The position numbers were made by a program, and so were the translations under genes. The notes beneath the pieces are model-generated. The model was not told where the DNA came from. It searched no databases and saw only the letters and a list, made by a program, of their open reading frames with translations. From Sepioteuthis lessoniana (taxonomy: Eukaryota; Mollusca; Cephalopoda; Myopsida; Loliginidae), in contig OY757934.1 in NCBI GenBank assembly GCA_963585895.1, forward strand, positions 37,423,336-37,487,335: a stretch of 64,000 nucleotides of DNA, in the 5' to 3' direction. This document shows, piece after piece, positions 46,446-57,986 of the stretch. The first letter of the stretch is position 1. The number at the start of each line of letters is the position of its first letter.

Positions 46446-47865
46446 AACCTTTCCTTTAACAAAATAAAAAGCTATATTAGGGATAACATAGATTTTTTTA
46501 TCCCAAAACACTCATAGTTACATTTGACGTCACAAATTTATATAGCAACATCCCCCATGAATTACGAAAACAACCCATCGCATTTTAGATAGATAAATAC
46601 ACAGACACATTACACCCAATATTTAACAAAAAATGTATCATAGAGAGTATAGAAATAATCCTAAATGATAACTACATCCAATTCAATAACATTAACTATA
46701 TCCAGACCCTAGGAACAGCAATGGGAACTAAAATGGAACCAAGAAACGCTACCCTAACTCTTGAATATTTAGAAGAAAACCTAAACGAAATAATAAAAAT
46801 ACGGCAACGGCATAAAAGAAGAATTTACCAAATCATGGAAAAGATATTTAGATGACTGCTTCATATTCTGGAAATGCCCATAGGGAGACATTAACAAATT
46901 ACACAACCTACTACAAAACCTACATCCCAAAATACAATTTACTATGGAACAGCTCAAAAGAACTACCATTTTTAGACATCCGAATAAAAATCGTAAATGG
47001 CCAAATCATCAAAGATATCTATCACAAACCAACTGACACCTAACAATACCTCCACTTCAAAAGACACCCCCCAAAACTGTATAAAATCCATCCCTTACAT
47101 TCTAGCACGTAGACTACACACAATAATTCGGATAAAAACAAAACAAAAAATTCGTCTAAAAGAACTAGACACAACCCTAAACCAGAGAGGACACCCAACG
47201 ACACTAATAAATAAGGGATTCGAATTAGCAGAAAAAATACCACAAAGAGAATTACGGATCCAAAAAAATCGCAACAACAAGAAACCCCTAGCATACGTCG
47301 CAACCTACAACAAAAACGACCCAGAACTATTTCACTGATATAATAAAAAATCTATCAGAACTTAAAAACAATGACAAAATCAAAGAAATATTAGACACAA
47401 CAAAAATCATTAAAAGCCAAAGACAAACAGAAAATCTTAAAAGAATACTCACCTCTTCTACATTCGAAGAAAACACAACACAAGGGACTACGAAATGCAA
47501 TAATAAACAATGTAAAATATGTTATATAATTATAGAAAGGACGTTCTATATCTTTAACAAACTGAAAACAAAATTCAAAATAAATAAAGACTTAAGCTGC
47601 AACTCAAAAAACGTAGTCTACATAATTGAATGTAGTGCAAAGAAATATACACAGGGTTAAAACAGCCACTTAATACAAGGACATCACTTCAAAAGAGCAA
47701 TATTAACAGAAAACAGGGAAATTAAATGCATCGAAACACCAATACGAATGTAGTAAAGGTGAATTTAAAATAATGTCCATATATCAAACTAACGACTACA
47801 CGCTACTTCAAATAAAGGAAAAGAATTTTATAGATAAATTTAAAACAAAGTTAAATAAAACATGA
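46446..47865 (+). mobile_element. Penelope-like element, RT plus GIY-YIG region, broken
   Basis: The plus strand encodes, in order, FDVTNLYSNIPHE (RT motif A, 46523-46561), LGTAMGTKMEP (motif B, about 46709-46741), KRYLDDCFIFW (motif C with the DD pair, near 46842-46873) and FLDIRIKIVNGQIIKDIYHK PTDT (46973-47041). A C-terminal region follows with CNNKQCKICY and VVYIIECSAKKY near 47490-47650, the start of a GIY-YIG nuclease domain. This domain pairing is diagnostic for Penelope-like retroelements. The 5' part is missing and there are a handful of breaks, so it is a fossil. Confidence 0.9.
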
Positions 47866-47906
47866 ATCATACACACACACAAATAGAAATAATCATACAT
47901 AGATAA

Positions 47907-47938
<32 letters not shown>

Positions 47939-48110
47939 GCAAAAATTATTATTAAAAAATTAATTTCCTGTATATTTCAAACCATACGACCACACACACA
48001 TACACACAGAAAAAATCTAAAGAAACACATTCACACATACACAGAGAAAAAAATAACTGTAAGTGAAATCCGAAACCACTCCAACTCACACACACACACA
48101 CACACACACT
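47907..48110. repeat. (TA)n and (CA)n arrays
   Basis: TA at 47907-47937 and CA at 48081-48110, with CACACA-rich text between. Confidence 0.9.
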
Positions 48111-48235
48111 ACGTATCAAATATCAAAAGCAAATGAAGGGTAAAGTAGGCTAAGAGAAAGACATTCTAAGAAAAGGGAAGGACCAGCATTCATAAAAACC
48201 TATATCCAACTGAAAAGCATACAAACTGCAAACAC

Positions 48236-48554
48236 AAGTGAGTTCAAGTCTCAATAATACCCCATTAACAAAGGCCTTGTGTCATACATGTTCTCTGACG
48301 GAAGCATCAAGTTGGAAACATACACCTATGTAGGAACAAAATAAATAAATAAAACCTAAAAAATACAAATCTCTTTGTGAACCTAATCATTTTAGAATAT
48401 TTCTTTTTCTCTTTGGACCTACAACAATTTTTTTTATATATATACAAACACATATAAAGTAAAAAAGTATAGTTGGCAACCCAGAGACTCTCTTTTCGAA
48501 AGTTACTACACCGATGTGTAGGGGAAGGGTGCACTCCTTTCCTTGTAGGGGTCC

Positions 48555-48605
<51 letters not shown>

Positions 48606-48762
48606 GTGAGTGAGTTCAGGTTTCAATGAGTACACCATTAACAAGGCTTTGGGCCAAATATGTTCTTTGACGAAAGGAACAAGCAGGAAACATACACATA
48701 CGTAAGAACAAAATAAATACATAAATACTAAAAAAATACGAATCTCTTCATGGACGTAATCA

Positions 48763-48770
<8 letters not shown>
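48236..48770. repeat. Direct duplication of about 170 bp around a SINE piece and (TA)n
   Basis: GTGAGTTCAAGTCTCAATAA to CCTAATCATTTTAGAATAT (48236-48400) recurs as GTGAGTTCAGGTTTCAATGA to CGTAATCATTTTTAATAT (48607-48772). The unit includes a tRNA-like box-B motif and an AAATAAATAAATA run. Between them are a family D fragment and a TA array (48558-48604). Confidence 0.8.
48463..48557 (-). mobile_element. Family D SINE fragment
   Basis: AGTTGGCAACCCAGAGACTC, GTTACTACACCGATGTGTAGG and GTCCACTTTA match the 3' part of family D on the minus strand. It stops at a TA array. Confidence 0.75.
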
Positions 48771-48837
<67 letters not shown>

Positions 48838-49081
48838 CATATGTATATGTAGGTATATATATATATGTGTGTGTGTGTGTGTATATATATATATGTATAT
48901 CAATATAAATATATATATATATATGCATGTATATATATTTATATATATGCATATAAATATGTCTCTCACTCTCTCTCTTTCTATATATATATATATATAT
49001 ATAAATATATATATTTGTGTGTGTGTGTGTGCTTGTGTGTTTTTCGTTATTTTTGAGCGTGAGTGTGTGTGTGTGTGTGTG
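48769..49081. repeat. (TA)n and (TG)n cluster
   Basis: TA arrays interrupted by TG runs and a short CTCT run. Six overlapping short frames on both strands are translations of these. Confidence 0.95.
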
Positions 49082-49505
49082 TTATTTCTTTGTTACAAGA
49101 TTTCCAGAAAGTCGAAATACACAACAACAAAAACGCTATGACTGCAATATACGTGAAGGAAAGCACTTATCTGAAAACATCCCTACAATAAATTTTCTGT
49201 CTAATTTTGTGACAACTTGCTGCTTTACAAACAAATTGAAACTAATACTGAGCGATAATTTATGCTTACAGTCTGCCATGAAAAGCCACGGTGTCTTAAT
49301 TAAATAATCAAAACGTAAAGAAAATGAGTGATATGGAGTTGGCTCATAGTTACCAGCCCAATCAATTTCAATCGGACAAGCTGATAAAAACAATTATTAA
49401 CTTATGCATATATATTGATGGATACGTGAACGTGATGAATTAATTTTCTTTTCCAATCATCGCTCATAAAAATAACGATTCTCGGAAAATAAATAACATT
49501 TTTTA
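49082..49505. other. Unassigned spacer
   Basis: Nothing recognised. The 85- and 96-codon frames on opposite strands are unsupported. Confidence 0.4.
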
Positions 49506-49509
49506 TTTT

Positions 49510-49947
49510 AAGTTAGTCTTTCTCTTCTTTTTCTCTTTTTCCATTTCATTCTTTTTGTAATTCCTTTCATATTTAATCGTTTTCTTTTTCTTTCTTAATT
49601 CTAGAATATGATTTTCTTAAGTTTTCAATTTTGATTTGCTCTTTTTTTCTTTCTTTCTTTCTCTTAGTTTCTGATTTTGTTTTTTTCTTAAAAATCTAAT
49701 TTTTAATCCTTTCACATTTCTGAACTAATTTCTTTCTTTCTTTTCTTCCTTTCTTTTGGCAACAGATCCTCCTTTCTTTTCATCTTATCATCAATTTTTC
49801 TGTCTTTTCTGAACCAACATTTCTTTCTTTCTTTCTTTCTTTCTTTCTTTTGGTATTAACTCTTTCTTTTCTTCCTTTCTTTTGGCAACAGATCCTGCTT
49901 TCTTTTCATCTAATCATCAATTTTTCTGTCTTTTCTAAACCAACATT

Positions 49948-49979
<32 letters not shown>

Positions 49980-50560
49980 TTGGTATTAACTCTTTTTTTT
50001 CCTTTTCCTTGACATGTAATTTTGCGTTTTTTTTTAAAACTAACTTTTAATTTCCCTCACTTAATTTTTTTTCTTTATTTTATTGTTTTGATAGTTAATC
50101 CTGCTTCTTTTTCTAGAATGTGATTTGTTATATTTTTTCATTCCTTCTTTTTTTCTCTTTCTTTTGGAATAAATATTTTTCCTGGTAATCAAATTTTTAA
50201 TCTTTTCCATGTGCAAACTAATTTTCTTTCGCCCTTTTCTTCTTTTCTTGAGATCCAATTGTTTTTTCTTTTTTTTTAGAATCTGATCATTTTTTTCTGA
50301 ACATTTTTTTTTCTTCCTTTTTTTCTCTTTCGTTCTTTATCTTCTCATGTAAGTTTTTTCTGAATATTGTTTTTACTCATTTCTTTTTTCAATTTAAATC
50401 AATATATTTCTTTCTTTATTTACCTTTGCGTTGAATTTTTCTTCTTTTTCTGGAATTTATTTTTACTAATTCATTCATTTTAAGCCAATTTCTTTCTTTC
50501 CTCACAGATTTCATCATTATTTTTTTTACACATTTCTTCTCCTTCATACCTTCGCTTTGG
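49510..50560. repeat. 1-kb pyrimidine-rich block with 126-bp tandem duplication
   Basis: The plus strand is overwhelmingly T/C for about 1 kb, with CTTT arrays at about 49820-49850 and 49947-49980. A unit containing TTTTGGCAACAGATCCT and ACCAACATTTC occurs at 49737-49862 and again at 49863-49990. The Phe-rich plus and Lys-rich minus frames are compositional. Confidence 0.88.
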
Positions 50561-50571
50561 TCCTTTTCAAA

Positions 50572-50604
<33 letters not shown>
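50572..50604. repeat. (ATT)n microsatellite
   Basis: About ten ATT units at the 3' side of a LINE fragment. Confidence 0.95.
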
Positions 50605-50639
50605 TACTCCTTTAGAGTTTTTCACATCAGTGTTAGCTG

Positions 50640-50870
50640 ATGGTTTTTCACTGGAGTTTAAGTGACAGCAAGTCTCCTCCAGTCTCCAGGACTCGTCTCA
50701 GGATTCTGGCCGTTCTCAGCAATGCTGTTATTTGGATAGTCTCTACCCGTCCGCCAACTTCCGGGTCTTCCAGGCCTTTTAATAATCCTTCAGTTACTGT
50801 GCCAAAAGCACCAAGCACAATTGGTAGAATCGTCACTTTCATGTTCCACAGCTTTTTCAATTCTCTCGCA
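50640..50870 (-). mobile_element. LINE RT C-terminal fragment bounded by (ATT)n
   Basis: The minus-strand frame WNMKVTILPIVLGAFGTVTE, then GRVETIQITALLRTARILRR and VLETGGDLLSLKLQ, is the C-terminal end of a LINE polyprotein. The coding stretch is open for about 70 residues, so the copy is fairly young. It is cut off abruptly by an (ATT)n array at 50875, and another ATT array follows its 3' side. Confidence 0.8.
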
Positions 50871-50872
50871 AG

Positions 50873-50874
<2 letters not shown>

Positions 50875-50927
<53 letters not shown>
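50875..50927. repeat. (ATT)n microsatellite
   Basis: About 17 ATT units. The Tyr and Ile runs in the overlapping frames come from it. Confidence 0.97.
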
Positions 50928-51930
50928 CTGTTTTTCGTAACATCTGGTAGCCTCTGGCAAGTTCCTACTCAATAGCTTTGTAAACATTGCATGTCGATCG
51001 TACAAATTGTTTGTGGGAATACACGTTGCTATTATTGAAATGCTTGAGAATAATATTATAAACTAAAAATGGAAACAAGACACCAGAGAAAGAATTGCGC
51101 GAAAATCGATGAAATTTAATTTATTTCACATTATAAAGCTTAATAAAATTCCAAAGGATTAAACAAGAGATGCATTTATATTGATCATTTATTGTAATAT
51201 TCTAATTATTCAATTAATTTACATTTAAGACAATCAACATAGAGGTTCTTAATTATTTGCATCGTTAGATCCTAAACATTCAGTTACGTTGTACTTGAGC
51301 TCTTAAAGAAAAAACAAAGATAACTTTTCGCATCTTCTTATCAGCTTCTTGCATTAAAAAAAAGACAATAACAAATAACATTGGCTGAACGTTATTTTGT
51401 TTATTGCAGTTTTGTCTTTTGTAATCATGGCTTCCAGCAATTGTAACCATTTAGGAGTTAATATTACACAACATGGTTTTATTATCAATGAGTAGTTTTC
51501 TCGTATTTGGAATAGACTAGCTTTGTATTTTATATCGATTGATTTGGATTTTAAAAATACAATTATTGAATAGATAGCAAGTCAGTCTACATGCATACGT
51601 ACATATTTGTATACATGTAATAATTATATTATTGAAAAATACAATGAGGGAATCTTGATTTTTGAAGCAGGTACATCTGTGTTATCATCTATTGGCTTTT
51701 TTGTGAACATATGATAGAGATTTTTTTTTTAAAAATCAGATTCTGCTAATGTTTCTGTAAAATCTATGTCTCCTGCTTTGTGTATATTTCTGAATTTTGT
51801 TTTCGATTCATATATCTTTTCCCATCTACCTTACAGGAAGTGTCAAGTACCAATTTTATTTCCTTTTCTCTTAGTCTTACTACTTTCCTTCATTTTGTTA
51901 CCCAACATTCCCTCAGTCTTACTTTAAAAC
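50928..51930. other. AT-rich spacer
   Basis: About 1 kb without recognised features. Confidence 0.45.
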
Positions 51931-51931
51931 G

Positions 51932-51996
<65 letters not shown>
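51931..51996. repeat. (CA)n(TA)n microsatellite
   Basis: CA array followed directly by a TA array. Confidence 0.97.
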
Positions 51997-51998
<2 letters not shown>

Positions 51999-53702
51999 GT
52001 CGCAAACATTTACGACTAAATTTTGAAAATAATCTTAGGTATAAAAATGAAAGAATAAAAAATATTGTGTACAAAGTAACTTTCTGAAACTAATCCGATT
52101 TTTAAAACATTTAAAACTCTGGTTGTTATTTTCATATTCTTGTATCTTTAAAATATTGTTCAAATGTACATCAGGTTTATTTCATCAAAATATATGGTCG
52201 CCTTTTTTCCTGAGCCTTGTCGGTTGTCCCTGCTGGTTGTAGTAATTGCTGCGAAAATCCATCACTCTTCCTTACGTCTAAAGTGTGTATCTACTTCTGT
52301 TTTAACATAGGAAGCCAGAAAACATAGCCGTTTTCCTTATCGCTATTGTTACAGGAAATAGAAGATCATTTATTAGTGAACTATTTACATCTCTTATATA
52401 CTTACTATTATTATAGTGTGAACTATTTATAAAGCTTTCACTAATAGCTTCTGTGAATGATTGATTCAATAACGAGCGGTTATTTTTCGATTGATCGATC
52501 ACGTCAGTTCCAATCGACACAATTAAGCATTATCCTGATATTTTTTCTTTTTTGAAATGCGTCGAACTTAAGCGGATTTTCTTACAACATATTGAAAAAG
52601 GATTGGCACGAGCAAATACACATGCACATTGTCGTTTGAGGAATCTGAAATAGGAAGCGGGGGATATGTGGTAGAGAATGAAAGCGATTTTCTGAAATGA
52701 ATGTCCATTGCGAAAACAAATCTCGATTATCACAGTTTCTGTCATAAATAATGGGATTATTTACGTATCACTCTTGCCTGTCTTTGTGCTCAATAGGGTA
52801 GTGTTCGCTTGTTCGAAATGTAAGTGAATGGATCGACAGAAATTCAAGAAATCAAAACTGAAGAATGACGGACAAATGAATATCTTGTGGAAATGTAGAA
52901 TGCTAGGTTTTCTATGCATGCGGTCTAAAATGTTTGTTTTTATTGAAAGAGGTGAATATGTAGGGAATAAATAAATAAATAAATAAATAATTAGATTGAA
53001 TTAAAATGATTATTAAAATGTGCAGAAACTCCCAGTTGCCTCTGACAGGGAAAGGGGTGACGTATGTGCAAGGAAAAGGGACCGTCCCGAAAAAAAGAGA
53101 AATATTATTCTCTTTCAGCAGCGACCAGCGGAGTGCCAACACCTTGATCGTTCTTGCTAACTGGTGGGGGACGCCATGCGCCCGTCTTTAGACGGCACAT
53201 TGGCTAATACTTCCACTGGTAGTAGTCGTCTCTTTCACTACCAACCTATGACTAAAGCACCGGATTTAGACAAACTCCCAAAAGTGACTAACACATCGCT
53301 AAAACTTTATGTACGGAACACATTGTTAAAGCTTTAAATACCGAGTAAGGACACATCTATACTCAAGAAATGACTAACGCATTTTTAACACCTTGACTGG
53401 GAGATTCAACCATTTCAATTGTATTCAGGGAGAATTTCCTCACCCACTGAATGATTGTTGAACCTTGGAATAAAGGAAAAATATAAAAGATGTCTTCATC
53501 TCCTATCTGTTACAATCTTCTTTCATATAATTCTTTTAGGGCCTTCTTATCGAAGAAGTTAAACCAACAAAACAAAAACCAGGATAAGAATAGAATAATC
53601 CGGAATGGAGTCAGATAGCAAACGGCCACACAGCTTGCCCTGGACACCTCCATAAACCTCTGAATGTATGACTAGAGTGATGGAAAAGGAAGAAATGCAC
53701 AT

Positions 53703-53705
<3 letters not shown>
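51997..53705. other. Long unassigned stretch with a GC-raised patch
   Basis: Mostly AT-rich unique-looking sequence, with short minus-strand frames lacking motifs. The patch at 53020-53240 is richer in GC and carries a 61-codon frame and a CCGTCTTTAGACGG palindrome near 53184. I see no family signature. Confidence 0.4.

Positions 53706-53763
<58 letters not shown>
53706..53763. repeat. (GA)n microsatellite
   Basis: About 27 GA units ending in a G run. Confidence 0.97.
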
Positions 53764-53765
<2 letters not shown>

Positions 53766-53913
53766 ATAGCATGTGTGGTATATCGAGTGATATCTAGAGT
53801 GAGCTGAATTTGCCGAAAATCAACAGCCAATTAGCACCAACAACCATTAATTTATTTGTAGGAGTGTTTGCCAACTATTTCTGTACAGCAAATGTTCGGG
53901 CACACATGTGCAA

Positions 53914-53916
<3 letters not shown>

Positions 53917-53950
<34 letters not shown>
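53917..53950. repeat. (TA)n microsatellite
   Basis: TA array, followed by CACA-rich text. Confidence 0.93.
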
Positions 53951-53953
<3 letters not shown>

Positions 53954-54571
53954 ACACAGCGACTTATATAAACAGACAGGTGCGCGCACATACACATACA
54001 CACACAAATAGATTGATAGATAAATAAATAAATGGATAATATTTACATATACGCCTTTTTTAATCGTAGTAAGCCGCAGCGAAGCTGAAAGCTTGCTGTA
54101 ATAAACAATTTTTCCTGCTCAAATTAATGAACTTATACTGTCGACCAAATTACTTGAAAACTTTCCGCTAGTAACGCAAATATATGATGCTATATGACTT
54201 TCTTCTAATTCAGTAAATAAAGAAAATATTCGTATTCGTGAACACCCTTAGCTGAGGATATAGCAAACATTTCATTAAGCTAATCAACTTGTTCATGTTT
54301 AATTCAATCAACAAAATCCACAAAAAACTGTCTAAACATTGCTGAGGGCTTACACAACGATTGCCAATTCTCCAAACAGAGATATAAATCACCTAAACGA
54401 AGATAATTGCTTTATCGGTGATTAACGATAAGAAATATAATGGAAAAAGAGTTATACTGTAATGTTACATTTTTTTTATTACAAAAGTTATGGACTTAAT
54501 TTCAATTGGCCTGGAGTGGTAGAAACTGGCTGGAATACTTTGTATACCTACTTCTCGATTTTCAAGACGCA

Positions 54572-54670
54572 CCTCGCGTTGCGCAATGGTTAGTGAGCTA
54601 GGAGGGACGACTGTTGTTAGTTCGATTCTAGCTGAACGCTGAATAATTCTTGCCTTGTGTCAAACTTACT
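54572..54670 (+). mobile_element. tRNA-like SINE, family E type
   Basis: TTGCGCAATGGTTAGTGAGC resembles box A and TTAGTTCGATTCTAGC box B. A CTTGCCTTGTGTCAAAC tail resembles those of families A, E and G. Its ends are unclear. Confidence 0.6.
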
Positions 54671-55779
54671 AAACATTAATAAATGACCATTTTTAGGTTT
54701 TTCTTATGTCCAATGCTTACTAAAAGAAACATTATTTGTTAATCTTGTTTTTCTGGGCTTTTTTTTATTGATGGGTCCAACTGCTTACAACTTGTAGGTA
54801 TTGTTATAAAATGAGGTCATCAGTCGATTTTGTAAACGTATATTTATACTAGTGAAAAAAGTTCCAATGTTACTTGATAAACAGATGACGCAGTAAACAG
54901 GCAGGCTAACATTTTAAAGGAATTTTAAGATATAGATATCTTGATGAAGCGTGTAAAGATGTCAACTGAACAACTTAGCAGGAAAAGCTAGAGCTGGAAT
55001 TATGTATATATGCGATCTTAAGGATTTTATCTAGACTAAAGACGTAGATTGGAACAAGCAAGGGAGTCGGAGGATCGATAATTAGAATGACTTTGTTACA
55101 AATGTAAAGCATATGTTTATATAACTATTCTTTTGTGATCGGATTCCCAAACAAAGAGAGTTCATATTTAAAGAAATGGGTTCTGTTAATCCGTTAGGAG
55201 ATTTGTAACAGTACCTGATGCTTCTAAGTCGTCACTTATTCAAACATTGAGCCGACTAAATATTGCTTAAATTCGATGATCTGGTGGGAACCAATGCTTT
55301 CAATATGACCGTAAAGAAATGATTGCTGTTATTGATTCGCTCACTCACGAAACGATCGCGTCAATTTTTGCATTTTACCTGTCCCCATCCAAAAAAAAAA
55401 AGGCTCATTAGATAACAACCTGTGAATATCGATACTGCGCTGCTCTGTGATCTGCCGTCGACTACATAAAAGTATGTTTAGAGACCCTAAGAGGTACTAC
55501 TATTCTGTGCCATAGTCTGTGTGTTTACTGTATTGTGCTGCTGTAGTAGTTTGAAACATCTCATAGCAGCATTCACTCTTTCTTTATTTGAAGCCACTCA
55601 GTCCTTTCCCTCGCGAAGCTCTTTTGCTCCACTAGCCACTGGCTAGATCTTAGGGCTATGCCTTCAACTTTTCAAGCAAATTTATTCAATGGAAGCCCGT
55701 TCGTACCCGGTAGCTGTCGGACCATATAACAGAAAATTCCAGGTATTTTTGTGCAGATATTTCTTCAAGCATCAGCATC
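54671..55779. other. Unassigned spacer
   Basis: Mixed to AT-rich. A slightly GC-raised stretch at 55430-55680 has no recognised frame or motif. Confidence 0.4.
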
Positions 55780-55829
55780 ACTTGACCAAACATGTGGACC
55801 TGAAATAAGGACAACGAATAAGTGACCTG

Positions 55830-55985
55830 GGTAGACCTGAGATAAGGACAATGAAAAAGTGACTCGATACTCCACAGAGCTCCAGAATTAGTGCCTCTTA
55901 CTGGATACACTTAATTTTTTTTTTGTAGAGAGTTGTCTTGTCCCTCGATATGGGGTGCAGTCCATATTTTCTTGGTCTCATCAAA
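55830..55985 (+). repeat. Family C 3' block, old fragment
   Basis: GACTCGATACTCCACAGAGC, CTCCAGAATTAG, TTGTCCCTCGATATGGGGTG and CAGTCCATATTTTC correspond in order to the family C 3' block, at clear divergence. Confidence 0.5.
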
Positions 55986-57049
55986 AGGGTACTATAATTT
56001 ATTTACAATAGCAGCAGCTCGTTTAAGAGTTGTTAAATGGATAAATATACTTGAGATTTGTGACAAAAAGAAATAGAAATAACATTAAATAAGGAAAATT
56101 AATAATTATAGAAATTCTTCAATCAAGAAAGTCGTTCAGTTTGAAACTTCAGTCAATACCTATGCAATATTAATAAGATGAAAGAAATTCTTGTCAGAAA
56201 TGTATCATATCAATATTGTGTCTAAGAAAATCGGACTGCGAAATAATTAGGTCTATTAAGAAATCTGTGCGTGACTTATTAGTCTTAATTTTCCTCGGCA
56301 CTCTGGATAGAGGATGTATCAAATATTTGCTGTGGCACAACTTACCGGTCAAAAGTCGTAACTGCCGAAGCAAAGTCTGCGAAGAGTGAAAATTAAGTAG
56401 AATGCAGTCACGTGGGACCCGAAAGATATCAATTCTTGGCGGCTGGGCATGGTCTTTCGCGAGTAAATTCGAATAGTTTGGAGTTAATGTTGGAAAAGCG
56501 ACGGTTTTTTAATGAAAGAGTGTCTCCTTTTCGCCCATCACCTTGGCCCGGCAACACCATGCCTTCTTGTTTGGACCGTTCCGGGAGAGAAAGAAATATA
56601 CATCATCTTGAAATGCATGTGTGTAGTTTCTGTTAACAATGAATCTATCGTTGATTTTGCCATCGGAGTTAAGTGGCAATTATATGAGCTCTATAAAAGA
56701 CGTCATTTCAGCACATTTCATTTCCTTAAAATGTAATGAAAGAAATACTAATATATGTAGCAACAATATTTTATTAAAAGAAGACAGACAGTTGAATACG
56801 CTTAAATATAGGGTATACGCTTTATTTCTTTAAGTGCCGCATTAGTAAAAATGGACCATCTTTCCATTAAAATAATAATTATGATTTACCGCAGCGAATT
56901 ATCCATCTATACAATGCTACTTAAAGTATGATTGACAAAAGTATTACATGGTAAAATGATTACGTCATAGTTAACAGCTCACAAATAAGTATACATGTAC
57001 TGATATGCAAATTTCATTAAACATAATAGACATTTTATGTCTCCATATT
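55986..57049. other. Unassigned, GC-raised at 56270-56640
   Basis: Overlapping 74-codon plus frames (56412-56736) have no recognised domain. The patch at 56330-56600 has CpGs and no match to the repeat families seen here. Confidence 0.35.
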
Positions 57050-57850
57050 TTCTTTTGGATCCGTTCGAATTCCCGTATTACTTTTATCGTATTCTGGGGG
57101 AATTGATTTATGTATTGTCCATAGTTGTATGTATCCCTAGTACTTTCTGCCCGACTTTGGGCCATCATCAGGGGAGGATCTATTACAAAAGTGATGTAAC
57201 TTTTGTTTTAGCATATTACTACTGTGTAAGGGCATCTTTGCCGTTGAAGGTTATGGCGTTTGTTTTTGAATGTAATTCTATATTTAGTGCCAGTAACTAA
57301 AGACATTTAAGTGCATTAGCACTGGTTTGATAATTAAGTCTATTGAGTGCCGGCTGTAGGTTTCTAATATGTAATGCTTCGAGAATCTGAAGTTTTTGTT
57401 TATTATTTTGATGTTCTAATATTGTTGTGTTGTCGGTGAGAATTTTCCGTAGTTGTGTTGTTGGGCATGAATATTTTTTTAAATGCTGAGCTATTGAACT
57501 TGTGTCTGAAAGGTGCATTGTAAGTCTCCTCGACAGGGTAGTTGAGGTTAAACCAACATATATATTATTATTATTATTATCAGAGATACAATCTCCTAAA
57601 GGACATTTAAATTTATATATAACGTTGTTTTTTTGCAAAACTCCAATCGAGGGTGAGGAATTATATTTAATGACGAGATTCGAGGTTTTAAACTTATTAT
57701 AATATATAATAAGTTTTATTTTTTTATTAGGATAAGTGGGGAGTATGTTTTTGTGAATCAATATTTTTAATATTTTTTCATCGGATTTGTAATTGTAGTG
57801 CATTTGGTTACGATAAGAAAGTACTGATATGTACACTTACAGAATCATAT
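57050..57850 (-). mobile_element. Penelope-like element, GIY-YIG end and 3' terminus
   Basis: The minus-strand ORF below is followed downstream (57296 to about 57060) by a noncoding terminus. This holds a hammerhead-like core: CTGATGA at 57171-57165, 17 bases, then GAAA at 57147-57144. Such ribozyme motifs are known in Penelope-like terminal repeats. The RT half is missing, so the copy is strongly 5'-truncated. Confidence 0.8.
57297..57836 (-). CDS. GIY-YIG nuclease C-terminal domain of a Penelope-like element
   Basis: This open frame of 179 residues is the longest in the window. Residues 72-83 (VIYKFKCPLGDC) and 92-104 (IYVGLTSTTLSRR) match the GIY-YIG nuclease core as it appears in Penelope-like elements, where the first pair of Cys forms a zinc knuckle. 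Asn-rich linker residues 87-91 separate them. The His at 118 and ILEALHIRNLQPALNR at 152-166 (catalytic Glu 154 region) complete the domain. The nuclease would nick the target DNA for target-primed reverse transcription. The Met used as start is arbitrary because the N-terminal RT part is absent. The frame has no stop inside, which suggests a relatively recent insertion, but on its own it is a fragment. Confidence 0.88.
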   Translation of the reverse strand: MYISVLSYRNQMHYNYKSDEKILKILIHKNILPTYPNKKIKLIIYYNKFKTSNLVIKYNSSPSIGVLQKNNVIYKFKCPLGDCISDNNNNNIYVGLTSTTLSRRLTMHLSDTSSIAQHLKKYSCPTTQLRKILTDNTTILEHQNNKQKLQILEALHIRNLQPALNRLNYQTSANALKCL

Positions 57851-57986
57851 TCTTATGAATGTATACACACGTTCTGACGTTTACTAATGAAATCTTGCAA
57901 TATTTTGCACGTAAGTGCAATTAGCATTTTATCATTGCTTTAATGTTGCGAAAGAATACATGAACTATAAACAAAATAAATATGTG

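Noticed and set aside
47040-47303. Minus-strand hydrophobic frame
   Set aside because: It is the antisense of Penelope RT sequence.
56418-56445. 28S rRNA fragment (GGGACCCGAAAGAT resembles a conserved 28S segment)
   Set aside because: Similarity is limited to about a dozen bases, and the flanking sequence does not follow 28S.
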